Assembly (NCBI GenBank): GCA_012798065.1
Contig: JAAZNW010000041.1
Location: forward strand, 1 to 44,130
Length of the DNA: 44,130 bases
From: Chloroflexota bacterium
GTDB lineage: Bacteria; Chloroflexota; Anaerolineae; Anaerolineales; Anaerolineaceae
Direction of reading: 5' to 3'
Below, in pieces: positions 8,457 through 16,076 of the stretch. The notes beneath the pieces were generated by a model that had not been told where the DNA came from, did no database searches, and saw only the letters and a program-made list of their open reading frames with translations. A program made the position numbers and the translations under genes. The first letter of the stretch is position 1. Every line of letters starts with the position of its first letter.

Positions 8457-8606
8457 CTAGAATTTCATGGTTAGTGCCAGTATCATGGAAATGATCACCA
8501 CGATACCGATCACCGCGAGGATTATCTGTTGCGCGCGCATCTTGCGCTGGCTGGATGTTATTTTTGATCGCTTTTGCGCGCCTGTTTGTTTATTGGGTTT
8601 TGCCAT
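8457..8606 (-). CDS. 49-residue single-span membrane protein
   Basis: A short frame with a strongly basic, polar N-terminal half (MAKPNKQTGAQKRSKITSS) and one hydrophobic helix (residues about 27-46) ending MKF. GCGAGG lies six bases before the ATG, and its stop codon is fused to the ribosome binding site of the DUF4153/DUF4173 gene. The ribosome binding site, the clean charge/hydrophobic layout and the tight coupling argue that it is real. I do not recognise the family. The positive-inside rule puts the N-terminus in the cytoplasm, so it may be a small accessory subunit of the following membrane protein. Confidence 0.75.
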   Translation of the reverse strand: MAKPNKQTGAQKRSKITSSQRKMRAQQIILAVIGIVVIISMILALTMKF

Positions 8607-8758
8607 GATATACCTCGCTATATGCTCGGGAGTTTATTTTCCGCAAACTATCATTTTCTATCAACGGTTTAACAAATCCTATCACATCCCTTTCAATGGG
8701 TAACAACCCGTAACCCGGTATGATTCTTCCTGGTAGGTTGATCTTCAAATGGAGGGTT

Positions 8759-9079
8759 TCAGGCTTTATCGCCGCTCGGGGTGCTGGTGGATTCGACCGT
8801 TGTTTGACTGGCTGCTTTGGTCTCAGTTTTCGTTTCCGTCTTTTCAGTGCTCTTGGCTTCTTCGTGTTTCGTGTTGGAATTATGTGCAGCGCCTGACGGT
8901 GAACGGTGGTCGGTGGCGTAAAAGCCTGACCCTTTGAACACAATCCCCACCGGGGTATAGACCTTTTTCAGGCTCTTCTTTCCACACTCGGGGCAGCGGG
9001 TTAGCGCCGGGTCAGAAAATTTTTGAGTCTGATCAAACTGAATACCGCAGTTTTCGCACCGATATGTGTATACCGGCAT
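8759..9079 (-). CDS. FmdB-family zinc ribbon protein
   Basis: 106 residues. MPVYTYRCENCG (residues 1-12) and CPECGK (about 30-35) give the two CxxC knuckles of the FmdB/CxxC regulatory zinc ribbon, followed by the family pattern KKVYTPVGIVFKGSGFYATD. The C-terminal 45 residues are a low-complexity Lys/Glu/Thr/Ser tail. The frame extends nine bases further to a GTG, but AGAGG overlaps that codon and is correctly spaced for the ATG at 9079. The role of this family is uncertain; a metal-binding regulatory protein is usually assumed. A strong promoter lies directly upstream. Confidence 0.92.
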   Translation of the reverse strand: MPVYTYRCENCGIQFDQTQKFSDPALTRCPECGKKSLKKVYTPVGIVFKGSGFYATDHRSPSGAAHNSNTKHEEAKSTEKTETKTETKAASQTTVESTSTPSGDKA

Positions 9080-9121
9080 GAGTATCACCTCTGTTTCCTG
9101 CTTGTCGCAATAATGTGAAAC

Positions 9122-9150
9122 ATTATAGTCCCATCACTGAGTCGGGTCAA
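9122..9150 (-). promoter_or_regulatory. Strong promoter of the fmdB-like gene
   Basis: TTGACC (9145-9150, 5/6), 17-base spacer, TATAAT (9122-9127, 6/6) on the minus strand, with the RNA start predicted near 9115 and a leader of about 35 bases. Confidence 0.8.
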
Positions 9151-9157
9151 GAATTAT

Positions 9158-9721
9158 TTAGGTCCCCAACAGATGGCTCAACAGCACCCTGATGCCAATT
9201 CCGATCAGTAGCAAGCCACCCAACAATTCCATCCGTTTACCAAATCGGCAACCCAGTTTGTCGCCCAACAGGTAGCCAGACACAGAAAGGGCAAATGAAG
9301 TCAGCCCGATGATAGAACTGCTGATGAAAATAGAGCCATCCACAATCGCCAGGCTCAAGCCCACTGCCAGCGCGTCTATACTGGTGGCAACGGAGAGGGC
9401 TACCAGCGAGCCGCCCCTGGTGGGGTCGGTTTTCCGGCACTCCTCTTCCTGTTTAGTACTGCCAATGACCATCCTGCCGCCCACCCATAACAGCAAAAAG
9501 AAAGCCAGCCAATGGTCAAAACTGGAAATCAAGCCCGCGATCTGACGCCCAGCCAGCCAGCCGATGAACGCCATACCACCCTGGAATAAGCCAAAATGGA
9601 ACGCCAGCCGCAATACCATTCTGGCGGTTTTTTTCATCCCATTTGTGCCGATGCCGAGCGATACCGCAAAACAATCCATCGCCAGGCCTAACGCAATCAA
9701 GAGAATTTCCCAACTATTCAT
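9158..9721 (-). CDS. mntP: Manganese efflux pump MntP
   Basis: 188 residues, the usual family length of about 190, with six membrane segments in two related halves. The family signatures are ALGLAMDCFAVSLGIG near the N-terminus and ATSIDALAVGLS in the second half; each carries the conserved aspartate. It exports Mn2+. The frame extends 40 codons further upstream, but that part is not protein-like and the family always begins as MNSWEILLIALG does here, so the ATG at 9721 is chosen. A TATAAT box at 9744-9749 leaves a leader of only about 15 bases, too short for the Mn-sensing riboswitch often found before mntP. Confidence 0.95.
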   Translation of the reverse strand: MNSWEILLIALGLAMDCFAVSLGIGTNGMKKTARMVLRLAFHFGLFQGGMAFIGWLAGRQIAGLISSFDHWLAFFLLLWVGGRMVIGSTKQEEECRKTDPTRGGSLVALSVATSIDALAVGLSLAIVDGSIFISSSIIGLTSFALSVSGYLLGDKLGCRFGKRMELLGGLLLIGIGIRVLLSHLLGT

Positions 9722-9743
9722 GCGCGTGGTTTCCAGAAGGCGC

Positions 9744-9749
9744 ATTATA
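9744..9749 (-). promoter_or_regulatory. Predicted -10 box of mntP
   Basis: Perfect TATAAT on the minus strand, 22 bases before the ATG at 9721. No good -35 is visible. Confidence 0.45.
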
Positions 9750-9847
9750 CATCCAGTTGCGAGAATCAGGCATGGCTGTATGCCATGGTAATCACTGTCA
9801 TTGCTCCAGTGTTTGCTAATTTTTAAGGTTCGAATCCCCATAACCGC

Positions 9848-9876
9848 TTGCCGTTGGCGATTGAATTATGTATAAT
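9848..9876 (+). promoter_or_regulatory. Promoter of the nurA-HAS-herA operon
   Basis: TTGCCG (9848-9853, 4/6), a 17-base spacer and a perfect TATAAT (9871-9876). The RNA start is predicted near 9883, about 27 bases before the GTG of nurA. Confidence 0.7.
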
Positions 9877-9880
9877 TCAA
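9861..9880. promoter_or_regulatory. Perfect 20-base inverted repeat over the -10 box (candidate operator)
   Basis: TTGAATTAT-GT-ATAATTCAA: two 9-bp arms with a 2-base spacer, covering the -10 hexamer of the nurA operon. A repressor bound here would block RNA polymerase. The symmetry fits a dimeric winged-helix repressor, but the protein is not identified. Confidence 0.65.
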
Positions 9881-9909
9881 ACAAATGTTCGATTATTTAA
9901 AGGGGTTAC

Positions 9910-11061
9910 GTGCCGGTTAATTACCTTCTCCTCAGTCAGCAGATACGCGATATGGGCAGAGATGCTTTATCCCGCGCGGGAGAAATACGTCAAAGCCTTG
10001 AACAGTTATCCGTCCGATTAAATGAAAATGCTGAAAACCTGAAGGGTTTACAGCGCCAGGTGGAGGAAGCCGCGGCAAAAACCAAAGGGCTGCGCTGCGC
10101 TGTTCCGCTGCATGAATCTCTCAACGCGCACTTTCCTTGCACCCTGCCCGCGCCCGCCAGCACCATTTTTGCGGCAGACGGTTCGCAAATCAACCCTGAC
10201 CCGCATGATTCTGTGCTTTATGGGCTGGTCAACATCGGTGTGTTTTGTATCCAACCGCACAGCGGGCGCGTACCGCTGGAGCGGACTGAATCGCATCTTT
10301 TATTTGGAGATGAACTGTACGCCTCCGGAGGAATGGCTTCAGAAGACCTGGTGGCATTACTGCGCGACGTGCAGGAACGCCGCACCCTGGCGCAATTAGC
10401 GCACCTCGCCACCCCGCCTGTGATCACCCTTACTGACGGACCGCTCGAACTGTATCATGAACCGCGGACTGACGCTGCCTTTAAAGAGAAGTTCGAAGAC
10501 TACCTGCGCGCGCTAGACGACCTGGCAATTGCGGATGTGATCACCGCCGGCTACGTCAGCCGGCCGCGTGCCGACCTGGTGGTCAGGCTGCTTACGCTCA
10601 ACGAAGAGAGCAGCCAACCGACTGTCAGCGGCATCAGCGACATTGCCCTTTTTCACAGCATCCTGCAGCCTGGCGAGCGCTCTGCAATTTTCCGCCTGCA
10701 CTCGCGCTCTGCGGATGAGTATAAAGACCGTAAGGCGCTGCATTTTTTCTACCTCAACGTGGGCAGCCCCTCTCGCCCTGCTTTCGCTCGCGTGGAAATC
10801 CCCCAGTGGGTAGCGGAAAATCCGCAATCGGTGCAGACCCTGCACACCACACTGGTGGAACAATCCGCCCTGAGCGGCGAGGCGCCTTACCCCTATCCGC
10901 TCATCCGCGCCCACGAGATTGCTGTCGTAAAGTTAAGCGACCGGCAGCAATTGACCACGATGATCGAAAGCGAACTTGCCCGTCAGGGCATCCTGCCCGG
11001 CAGCAGGTCTGAAAAACAGGTGCATAAAGACCATCCAGGAAGAACGAGGATCAACCCATGA
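9910..11061 (+). CDS. nurA: NurA-domain nuclease
   Basis: 383 residues. Residues 15-60 form a coiled coil. FAADGSQI (87-94, Asp90) and LTDGPLELY (174-182, Asp176) are the metal-binding acidic motifs of the NurA fold, followed by a C-terminal segment with the RNase-H-like layout of the family. NurA is a 5'-3' exo/endonuclease that works with the HerA translocase in DNA-end resection. GTG start with AAGGGG nine bases upstream. Its stop overlaps the next ATG by four bases, and HerA is third in the operon, so a complex of the three products is likely. Confidence 0.9.
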   Translation: MPVNYLLLSQQIRDMGRDALSRAGEIRQSLEQLSVRLNENAENLKGLQRQVEEAAAKTKGLRCAVPLHESLNAHFPCTLPAPASTIFAADGSQINPDPHDSVLYGLVNIGVFCIQPHSGRVPLERTESHLLFGDELYASGGMASEDLVALLRDVQERRTLAQLAHLATPPVITLTDGPLELYHEPRTDAAFKEKFEDYLRALDDLAIADVITAGYVSRPRADLVVRLLTLNEESSQPTVSGISDIALFHSILQPGERSAIFRLHSRSADEYKDRKALHFFYLNVGSPSRPAFARVEIPQWVAENPQSVQTLHTTLVEQSALSGEAPYPYPLIRAHEIAVVKLSDRQQLTTMIESELARQGILPGSRSEKQVHKDHPGRTRINP

Positions 11062-11660
11062 ACGCGATACCTATTGGACGATTACTGCGAGCCAACACGA
11101 CCAGTTGTGTGATGGGCTGCCGTGTCAGCCAGGCTGGTACTCCCCCTTTTGGAGCAATGGTGCTCATCCCTTTGAGCGATGGCACACGCATTTACGGCTT
11201 GGTGTACGACATTCACATCGATGATGACGGTCTGGTGCGCCAGCTGGTCAGCGCGCAGGTTTCCGAGGAAGTGCTGGAGGATAACCGCCAGAACCGCAAC
11301 GTGCCCATCGAGATCAGCCTGGTATTCATTGGCTGGGAGGATAGCGCCGGTCGGGTTTCGCATGCCCGCGTGCCCCGCCCTCCGCTGACACTGGATGAAA
11401 TATTCTTATGCAGTGATGCAGATATCCTGCGCTTCACCAGCAATGCCAGGCTGGGTTACCTGCGCGGCCTACTGCGTAACCAGGAAATACCTGCCGCTGA
11501 CCTGGTGACCGCTCACCTCGTGCAGGTGTTCAAAGTGGCGCATCACCCAGACCCCGAGGGTTGGCGTGACCGCTGCCTGAACGAAGTTATCGCTCTGCTC
11601 AAAGATGATTATCCTCAGTTGATGGACGTTTTGAGCGCAGTCTCAGTGGTGATGGAATAG
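11058..11660 (+). CDS. Small HAS-barrel-like protein between nurA and herA
   Basis: 200 residues. The first 95 residues (PIGRLLRANT, FGAMVLIP, DGTRIYGLVYDI) resemble the beginning of the neighbouring HerA (PIGYVVGGG, GGFVVLES, QFYGLVTDL) in order and spacing, suggesting a free-standing HAS-barrel domain without the ATPase. The remaining part is helical, with no catalytic motif. Translational coupling to nurA by an ATGA overlap and a 14-base gap to herA place it in the same operon. It may be a clamp or adaptor joining NurA to HerA. The likeness was seen by eye and not measured. Confidence 0.75.
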   Translation: MNAIPIGRLLRANTTSCVMGCRVSQAGTPPFGAMVLIPLSDGTRIYGLVYDIHIDDDGLVRQLVSAQVSEEVLEDNRQNRNVPIEISLVFIGWEDSAGRVSHARVPRPPLTLDEIFLCSDADILRFTSNARLGYLRGLLRNQEIPAADLVTAHLVQVFKVAHHPDPEGWRDRCLNEVIALLKDDYPQLMDVLSAVSVVME

Positions 11661-11674
11661 AAAGAGGTAAAAAA

Positions 11675-13423
11675 ATGACAACCGCTGATCTTAACCGCAC
11701 GCTTTCCCCATCAGACCCTGGCGACCGCCCTATTGGTTACGTGGTTGGTGGCGGACTCAAAGCCAACCTCTTTGTTCGGCTTACCCTGCCCGCGCAGGAG
11801 GTGCAGGAGGGCGGGTTTGTGGTACTCGAAAGCGGTAACTGGCAGTTCTACGGCCTGGTCACTGACCTGCAGCTGGGCGCGCTTGACCCGCGCTACGCTG
11901 AACTGCAGAATGCCGCGCGCCTTTCGCAACCCGCCGCCCGTCTGCTGGCCAGCCAAACGCTTTACACCAACCTCGAGGTGATGCCCGCCTTAATGCTCGA
12001 GCGCGGGCCTGAGCCGGGGTCTGCTGAATACGAGGACTGGGCGCGCGAACACCAGGGAGAAAATGCCCCCCGTCCGCTGCCTATCAAGACTGTTCCCTCG
12101 CATCACGCCGTTGCCAGGCTGGCATCCGCCGGTGATGTTGCTGAAATCTTTGGTGACCCGGAATCGAAGGGCTTCTTTATTATTGGGCGCACGCGTGAAC
12201 AGGACCACCCGGTATGCATCAACCTGGATAAGTTTGTGCAGCGCAGTTCGGGCATCTTTGGCGCCACTGGAACCGGAAAATCTTTCCTCACGCGCATCAT
12301 CCTGGCCGGTCTCATTCAACACAACGCCGCCTCTGTGCTGGTGCTGGATATGCATAACGAGTACGGTTTCGATGATACTTCCTCTGACACCGGGCAGGCG
12401 GTTCCGGGGCTCAAAGGCAAATACGCTGAGCGCGTCAGGGTGGTCGGGCTGGGGCGTGAAACCACCATCCGCAAGCGCACCCCAGACCTGCACCTTGAGA
12501 TCTATGAATCTGATATCCAGCCTGAAGATATCGAGCTGCTCTCCCGTGAATTAAATCTCAGAGAGACCACCCCCACCACCCTTGAGGCGCTGGTGCACTC
12601 ATTTGGGCCCAACCGCTGGTATACCGAGTTTAAGAATATGGCTAATGGGGCGACGATCATAGATGATGAAGGGAAAAAAGTCCCCGCCCCCGGCAGTGTG
12701 GCTTTTTGGGCCAACCAGGAAGGGGTGAACGTGGCGGCGGCAGAAGGCTTACATAGCAAGCTGCGCAACGTTTTTAACCGTCCTTATATCATCGAACGCG
12801 ACCCCGCAGACAAGACCGCGGTCAATTCGTTAAACAACATCATCGATACACTCAAGGCTGGCAAGCACGTCGTGCTCTCCTTTGGGGACTTTGAAAAAGA
12901 CCTGGATTACCTGCTGGTTTCCAACCTGCTTACACGCAAGATCCGTGAATCCTGGGAAAAGATGACCAACGATTTTCGCAGCAGCGGGCAAAACGAACCG
13001 CGCCCGCTGGTAATTGCTGTGGAGGAAGCGCATAAAATCTTAAACCGCGAAATGGCCTCACAGACCACTTTCAGCACCATCGCGCGTGAAATGCGCAAAT
13101 ACTACGTCACCTTGCTCATCATCGACCAGCGCCCTTCGCAAATCTACGATGAGGTGATGTCGCAGTTAGGCACGCGTGTTTCTGGCTGGCTGGGAGACGA
13201 GAGTGATATCGCCGCTGTGCTATCTGGTTTGGCCGGGCGAGACTCGTTGCGCGGTATGCTGGCACGCCTGCAGCCCAAAGAGGAAGTGCTCCTGCTGGGG
13301 TGGGGGGTGCCCATGCCCATCCTCGTGCGCTCTCGCCGCTATGACAACCGGTTCTGGGAGGAACTGAAGGGGAAAAACGCGAAACCCGATGTAGAAAAAA
13401 GCCTTTCAGAACTTGGCTTTTAA
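11675..13423 (+). CDS. herA: HerA-family DNA translocase/helicase
   Basis: 582 residues. An N-terminal HAS-barrel-like region (1-100) is followed by a FtsK/HerA ATPase: Walker A GATGTGKS at 196-203, strand VLVLDMHNEYGF after it, Walker B LVIAVEEAHKIL near 446, and a later conserved segment with the sensor and Arg-finger regions (TLLIIDQRPSQI, LGTRVSGWLGDESD). HerA forms a hexameric ring that pumps double-stranded DNA and stimulates NurA. AGAGGT lies upstream of the ATG. It is the last gene of the operon; exonuclease VII genes follow on the other strand. Confidence 0.92.
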   Translation: MTTADLNRTLSPSDPGDRPIGYVVGGGLKANLFVRLTLPAQEVQEGGFVVLESGNWQFYGLVTDLQLGALDPRYAELQNAARLSQPAARLLASQTLYTNLEVMPALMLERGPEPGSAEYEDWAREHQGENAPRPLPIKTVPSHHAVARLASAGDVAEIFGDPESKGFFIIGRTREQDHPVCINLDKFVQRSSGIFGATGTGKSFLTRIILAGLIQHNAASVLVLDMHNEYGFDDTSSDTGQAVPGLKGKYAERVRVVGLGRETTIRKRTPDLHLEIYESDIQPEDIELLSRELNLRETTPTTLEALVHSFGPNRWYTEFKNMANGATIIDDEGKKVPAPGSVAFWANQEGVNVAAAEGLHSKLRNVFNRPYIIERDPADKTAVNSLNNIIDTLKAGKHVVLSFGDFEKDLDYLLVSNLLTRKIRESWEKMTNDFRSSGQNEPRPLVIAVEEAHKILNREMASQTTFSTIAREMRKYYVTLLIIDQRPSQIYDEVMSQLGTRVSGWLGDESDIAAVLSGLAGRDSLRGMLARLQPKEEVLLLGWGVPMPILVRSRRYDNRFWEELKGKNAKPDVEKSLSELGF

Positions 13424-13473
13424 GCGATCGTAGACCAGAGCATATTAAAAAGACGGATGCGTTTTCAGAGAAG

Positions 13474-13492
13474 TGCCTGCCATCGGCAGGCA
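13474..13492. terminator. Hairpin between herA and the PAP2-like gene
   Basis: Perfect 8-bp stem TGCCTGCC-ATC-GGCAGGCA immediately after the minus-strand stop codon. There is no T run on either side, so it may be a weak or processed 3' end and not a full terminator. Confidence 0.4.
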
Positions 13493-13942
13493 TCACTTGG
13501 GCCAGATGAGCCAGAGAATTAACGTCGTCAGGGTCCCTGAAATGACACCTCCCACTACTTCCAACGGGGTATGACCGATCATCTCCTTCAACTTTTTCTG
13601 GTCTATCAGGGGGCCCTTCACGTATTCATCGATTAGGCGGTTGATAATGACCGCGTGGTAACCGGCTTCGCGCCTTACCCCTGCGGCATCGTATATAACG
13701 ATCATCGAGACCGCCACCGCTAACGCGAAGGCCGGGTGGTCGAACCCGCTGAACAGGCCAATAGCCAGTGTGGTCGCCGTCACCGTCGCCGCGTGAGAGC
13801 TGGGCATGCCGCCAGTGCCAAAAGCTTGCTTCAGGTTGATGCGCCGGTGTATAGAGTAATAGGTCGGTATTTTTAAAAGGGAAGAGACCAGCCACCCCAT
13901 GATACAGGCAATCAGCTCGGGGTAACCCGCCAGAATGCTCAC
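13493..13942 (-). CDS. Divergent PAP2 family protein (DUF212, YuiD-like)
   Basis: 149 residues with about four membrane segments. GGMPSSHAATVTA (residues 44-56) is the PAP2 SRxxxxH-like motif of this family, and YDAAGVRREAGYHA its second signature; the usual first KxxxxxxRP motif of PAP2 is reduced to LKQAFGTGG. It is probably a membrane lipid phosphate hydrolase or binder. GTG start at 13942 with AGAGG upstream; the GTGA overlaps the stop of xseB by four bases, making it the third gene of the xseA-xseB unit. Confidence 0.88.
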   Translation of the reverse strand: MSILAGYPELIACIMGWLVSSLLKIPTYYSIHRRINLKQAFGTGGMPSSHAATVTATTLAIGLFSGFDHPAFALAVAVSMIVIYDAAGVRREAGYHAVIINRLIDEYVKGPLIDQKKLKEMIGHTPLEVVGGVISGTLTTLILWLIWPK

Positions 13943-14169
13943 GCAGCGTCCTCTGTGGTTTCTTTGTTAGGGTTAAGCTGTTGAATGCGCAGGTCAGCCT
14001 GGTCGAGCAGGGCGGCGCAATATTGAACCAGCAGTTGACCGCGTTCGTAAAGTTGCAATGCTTCGTCCAGCGGTTTTTGTTCGCTTTCCAGCGCGGCGAC
14101 AATGGTTTCAAGTTCACTGAACGCCTGTTCATAACTCAAGTCTGAAAGCGTTGATGCTGATTTAACCAT
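13939..14169 (-). CDS. xseB: Exodeoxyribonuclease VII small subunit
   Basis: 76 residues. LSYEQAFSELETIVAALESEQKPLDEALQLYERGQLL is the typical XseB helical hairpin. It binds the large subunit, and the complex degrades single-stranded DNA from both ends. The frame extends six bases further to a TTG, but GGAGG is spaced eight bases from the ATG at 14169. It overlaps the end of xseA by eight bases and is followed by the PAP2-like gene with another overlap. Confidence 0.95.
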   Translation of the reverse strand: MVKSASTLSDLSYEQAFSELETIVAALESEQKPLDEALQLYERGQLLVQYCAALLDQADLRIQQLNPNKETTEDAA

Positions 14170-15412
14170 CGGCAATCCCTCCGTTACGTTCTGTTGTGGG
14201 CTCGGTTAGCACTTTTGAAAGAATCGCGCCATCGGCAACACGGATATCGAGCACATCCCCGCGGTGAACCTGGCGTACGCTCTTCACCAATACACCCTCT
14301 GCTGTTTTAATGATGGCGTAGCCCCGCTGCAATACCGCCTGCGGGCTGAGATTAACCAGCCGCTTTTGTAAATGAACCAGGTTGCTGCGCATCAGCTCAA
14401 GCCTATGCGCCTGGTTATTAGCGATCCTCGCCTGTAATTCATCAATATGCTGACGGTCATTGCGCACCCGCCACAGCGGAGATTGCAGCTCCAGCCGCCT
14501 GGCGCTATCCTGAACGCGACCACGCTGTGCGCCGCAGATCTGTCGGATGGTGGCGGACAGCAGATTGGCCATATCGCTCAATTTCACCTTGATCTCAGCC
14601 GCGTCGGGCACCACCTGTTCTGCCGCGGCGGTGGGTGTGGCAGCGCGGACATCTGCAGCGAAATCAGCAAGGGTAAAATCTGTCTCATGCCCAATACCAG
14701 TGATCACTGGTATTTGCGAATCCGTGATGGCGCGCACGACTCCTTCGTCATTAAATGCCCACAAATCCTCGAGGGAACCCCCGCCTCTGGCCACAATGAT
14801 GACATCGGCCTGGTTTTGCGCGTTCAGGGCTGCCAGCGATTTCACAATCTGCGGAGGGGCGTCTTCTCCCTGCACCGCGCAGGGCGCCAGAATAACCTGA
14901 ACCAGCGGAAAGCGCCGCTTCAATGTATTCAATATATCCTGCAGCGCCGCTCCGCTGGAAGAGGTGACCAGCCCGATAGCAGACGGTTGTTCAGGTAACG
15001 GGCGCTTTCTTTCAAGAGCGAATAATCCTTCGGCTTCTAGGCGGGTTTTAAGACGCAGAAATTCCTGGTAAAGCGCGCCTTCCCCGGTCAGGCGCAGCGC
15101 ATCCACATAGAGCTGGTACTGCCCATCGCGCTCATAGATGTCTACCCCGCCATGCGCTTCCACTGCCATACCGTTTTGAAGCGTCAAAGGCAGCCGCCAT
15201 GCGGTTTGTTTCCAGATAACACATTTTATTGAAGAAAAAGCATCTTTTAGCGTAAAGTAAATATGCCCTGAGGAGGGTCGCGAAAGGTTGGACACTTCTC
15301 CCTGTACCCACACATCGCTCAGGATCTCGTCAGACTCAAAGAGCGCACGCAGGTAACGCGTGATCTCGCTGACGCTGAGCGTCTTCACCGGGAACAGGGG
15401 TGGTTGCAACAT
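14162..15412 (-). CDS. xseA: Exodeoxyribonuclease VII large subunit
   Basis: About 416 residues. An OB-fold N-terminus (SVSEITRYLRALFESDEILSDVWVQGEVSN, GHIYFTLKD) is followed by the catalytic domain with GLVTSSSGAALQDI, VIIVARGGGSLEDLWAFNDE and the GIGHETDFTLADFAADVRAATPTAAAE motif, then a long helical part that binds XseB and a short C-terminal strand domain (LQRGYAI). The frame extends 12 codons to a TTG, but those codons coincide with the -35 box. The ATG at 15412 is preferred: it begins a family-like N-terminus and lies exactly where a -35/-10 pair predicts the RNA to start. No ribosome binding site is seen. Confidence 0.95.
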   Translation of the reverse strand: MLQPPLFPVKTLSVSEITRYLRALFESDEILSDVWVQGEVSNLSRPSSGHIYFTLKDAFSSIKCVIWKQTAWRLPLTLQNGMAVEAHGGVDIYERDGQYQLYVDALRLTGEGALYQEFLRLKTRLEAEGLFALERKRPLPEQPSAIGLVTSSSGAALQDILNTLKRRFPLVQVILAPCAVQGEDAPPQIVKSLAALNAQNQADVIIVARGGGSLEDLWAFNDEGVVRAITDSQIPVITGIGHETDFTLADFAADVRAATPTAAAEQVVPDAAEIKVKLSDMANLLSATIRQICGAQRGRVQDSARRLELQSPLWRVRNDRQHIDELQARIANNQAHRLELMRSNLVHLQKRLVNLSPQAVLQRGYAIIKTAEGVLVKSVRQVHRGDVLDIRVADGAILSKVLTEPTTERNGGIADG

Positions 15413-15418
15413 AGGGAT

Positions 15419-15448
15419 AGGATAACATCGACCTTGAGCACCTGTCAA
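15419..15448 (-). promoter_or_regulatory. xseA promoter predicting a leaderless mRNA
   Basis: TTGACA (15443-15448, 6/6), an 18-base spacer and TATCCT (15419-15424, 4/6) on the minus strand. Six bases follow before the ATG, so the expected RNA start is the A of the start codon. Confidence 0.65.
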
Positions 15449-15532
15449 CAGAACAGGCGTGTTTTTAAGCGGGTCTAAAAAATGCTCATATCGCGTGTAG
15501 AATTAAGCCAGTAAAAGAAAGAAGGCGGAAAA

Positions 15533-16012
15533 ATGGACATTCTCTGGTCTCCCTGGCGCATGAAGTACGTTACCGACGCAAGTAACTCCGGCGCGTGCGT
15601 GTTTTGCACCTCGCCCGGACAAGCAGACAGCGTTGCCAACCTCATTGTGCACCGCGGTCAAAAGGTCTACGCCATTCTCAATCGATACCCCTACACCAGC
15701 GGGCACCTGATGGTGGTGCCCTTCGCGCACGTTTCCAGTATTGAACTGCTCACCCCCGATGTGCGTTTTGAAATGATTGAAATGGTCAATCAGGCCATCC
15801 TGGTGCTGCGCAAGATCTACCAGCCAGATGGCTTTAATATCGGCATTAACATGGGCGTGGCGGCAGGCGCAGGCATCGCCGAACACGCGCATATACACAT
15901 CGTCCCGCGCTGGAACGGCGACACCAGTTTTATGTCGACCACGGGTGAAACCAGGGTGTTACCAGAAGAGTTGCAAGAGACCTTTAAGCGCGTATCGGCT
16001 GGCTGGCCATAA
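15533..16012 (+). CDS. HIT-family nucleotide hydrolase/transferase
   Basis: 159 residues. The histidine triad AEHAHIHIVPRW (about 119-130) and the family segments GHLMVVPFAH and NIGINMGVAAGAGI are present. CVFC near the N-terminus may be half of a metal site, as in some HIT proteins. Proteins of this length and start (MDILWSPWRMKYV) are usually annotated as AP-4-A phosphorylase-like or HIT hydrolases acting on dinucleoside polyphosphates; the substrate is not shown by the sequence. AAGGCGG precedes the ATG. The gene is divergent from xseA and ends about 60 bases from the end of gatB. Confidence 0.92.
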   Translation: MDILWSPWRMKYVTDASNSGACVFCTSPGQADSVANLIVHRGQKVYAILNRYPYTSGHLMVVPFAHVSSIELLTPDVRFEMIEMVNQAILVLRKIYQPDGFNIGINMGVAAGAGIAEHAHIHIVPRWNGDTSFMSTTGETRVLPEELQETFKRVSAGWP

Positions 16013-16076
16013 ACCGCTGCGAACAAACCCTCGCCCAAGAATGGCTTTTGGGGGATGGGCGTTTGTGTTCGCTCTC

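Noticed and set aside
9722-9841. N-terminal extension of mntP, or a Mn riboswitch before it
   Set aside because: The extra codons are not protein-like and sit over the -10 box; the leader is too short for the known riboswitch and lacks its conserved loops.
9822-9845. GGTTCGAATCCCC resembles a tRNA T-arm
   Set aside because: The bases before it cannot form the T stem, and no anticodon or acceptor stem is found on either strand.
16018-16072. Imperfect hairpin after gatB
   Set aside because: The stem has several bulges and there is no T run, so I did not list it as a terminator.
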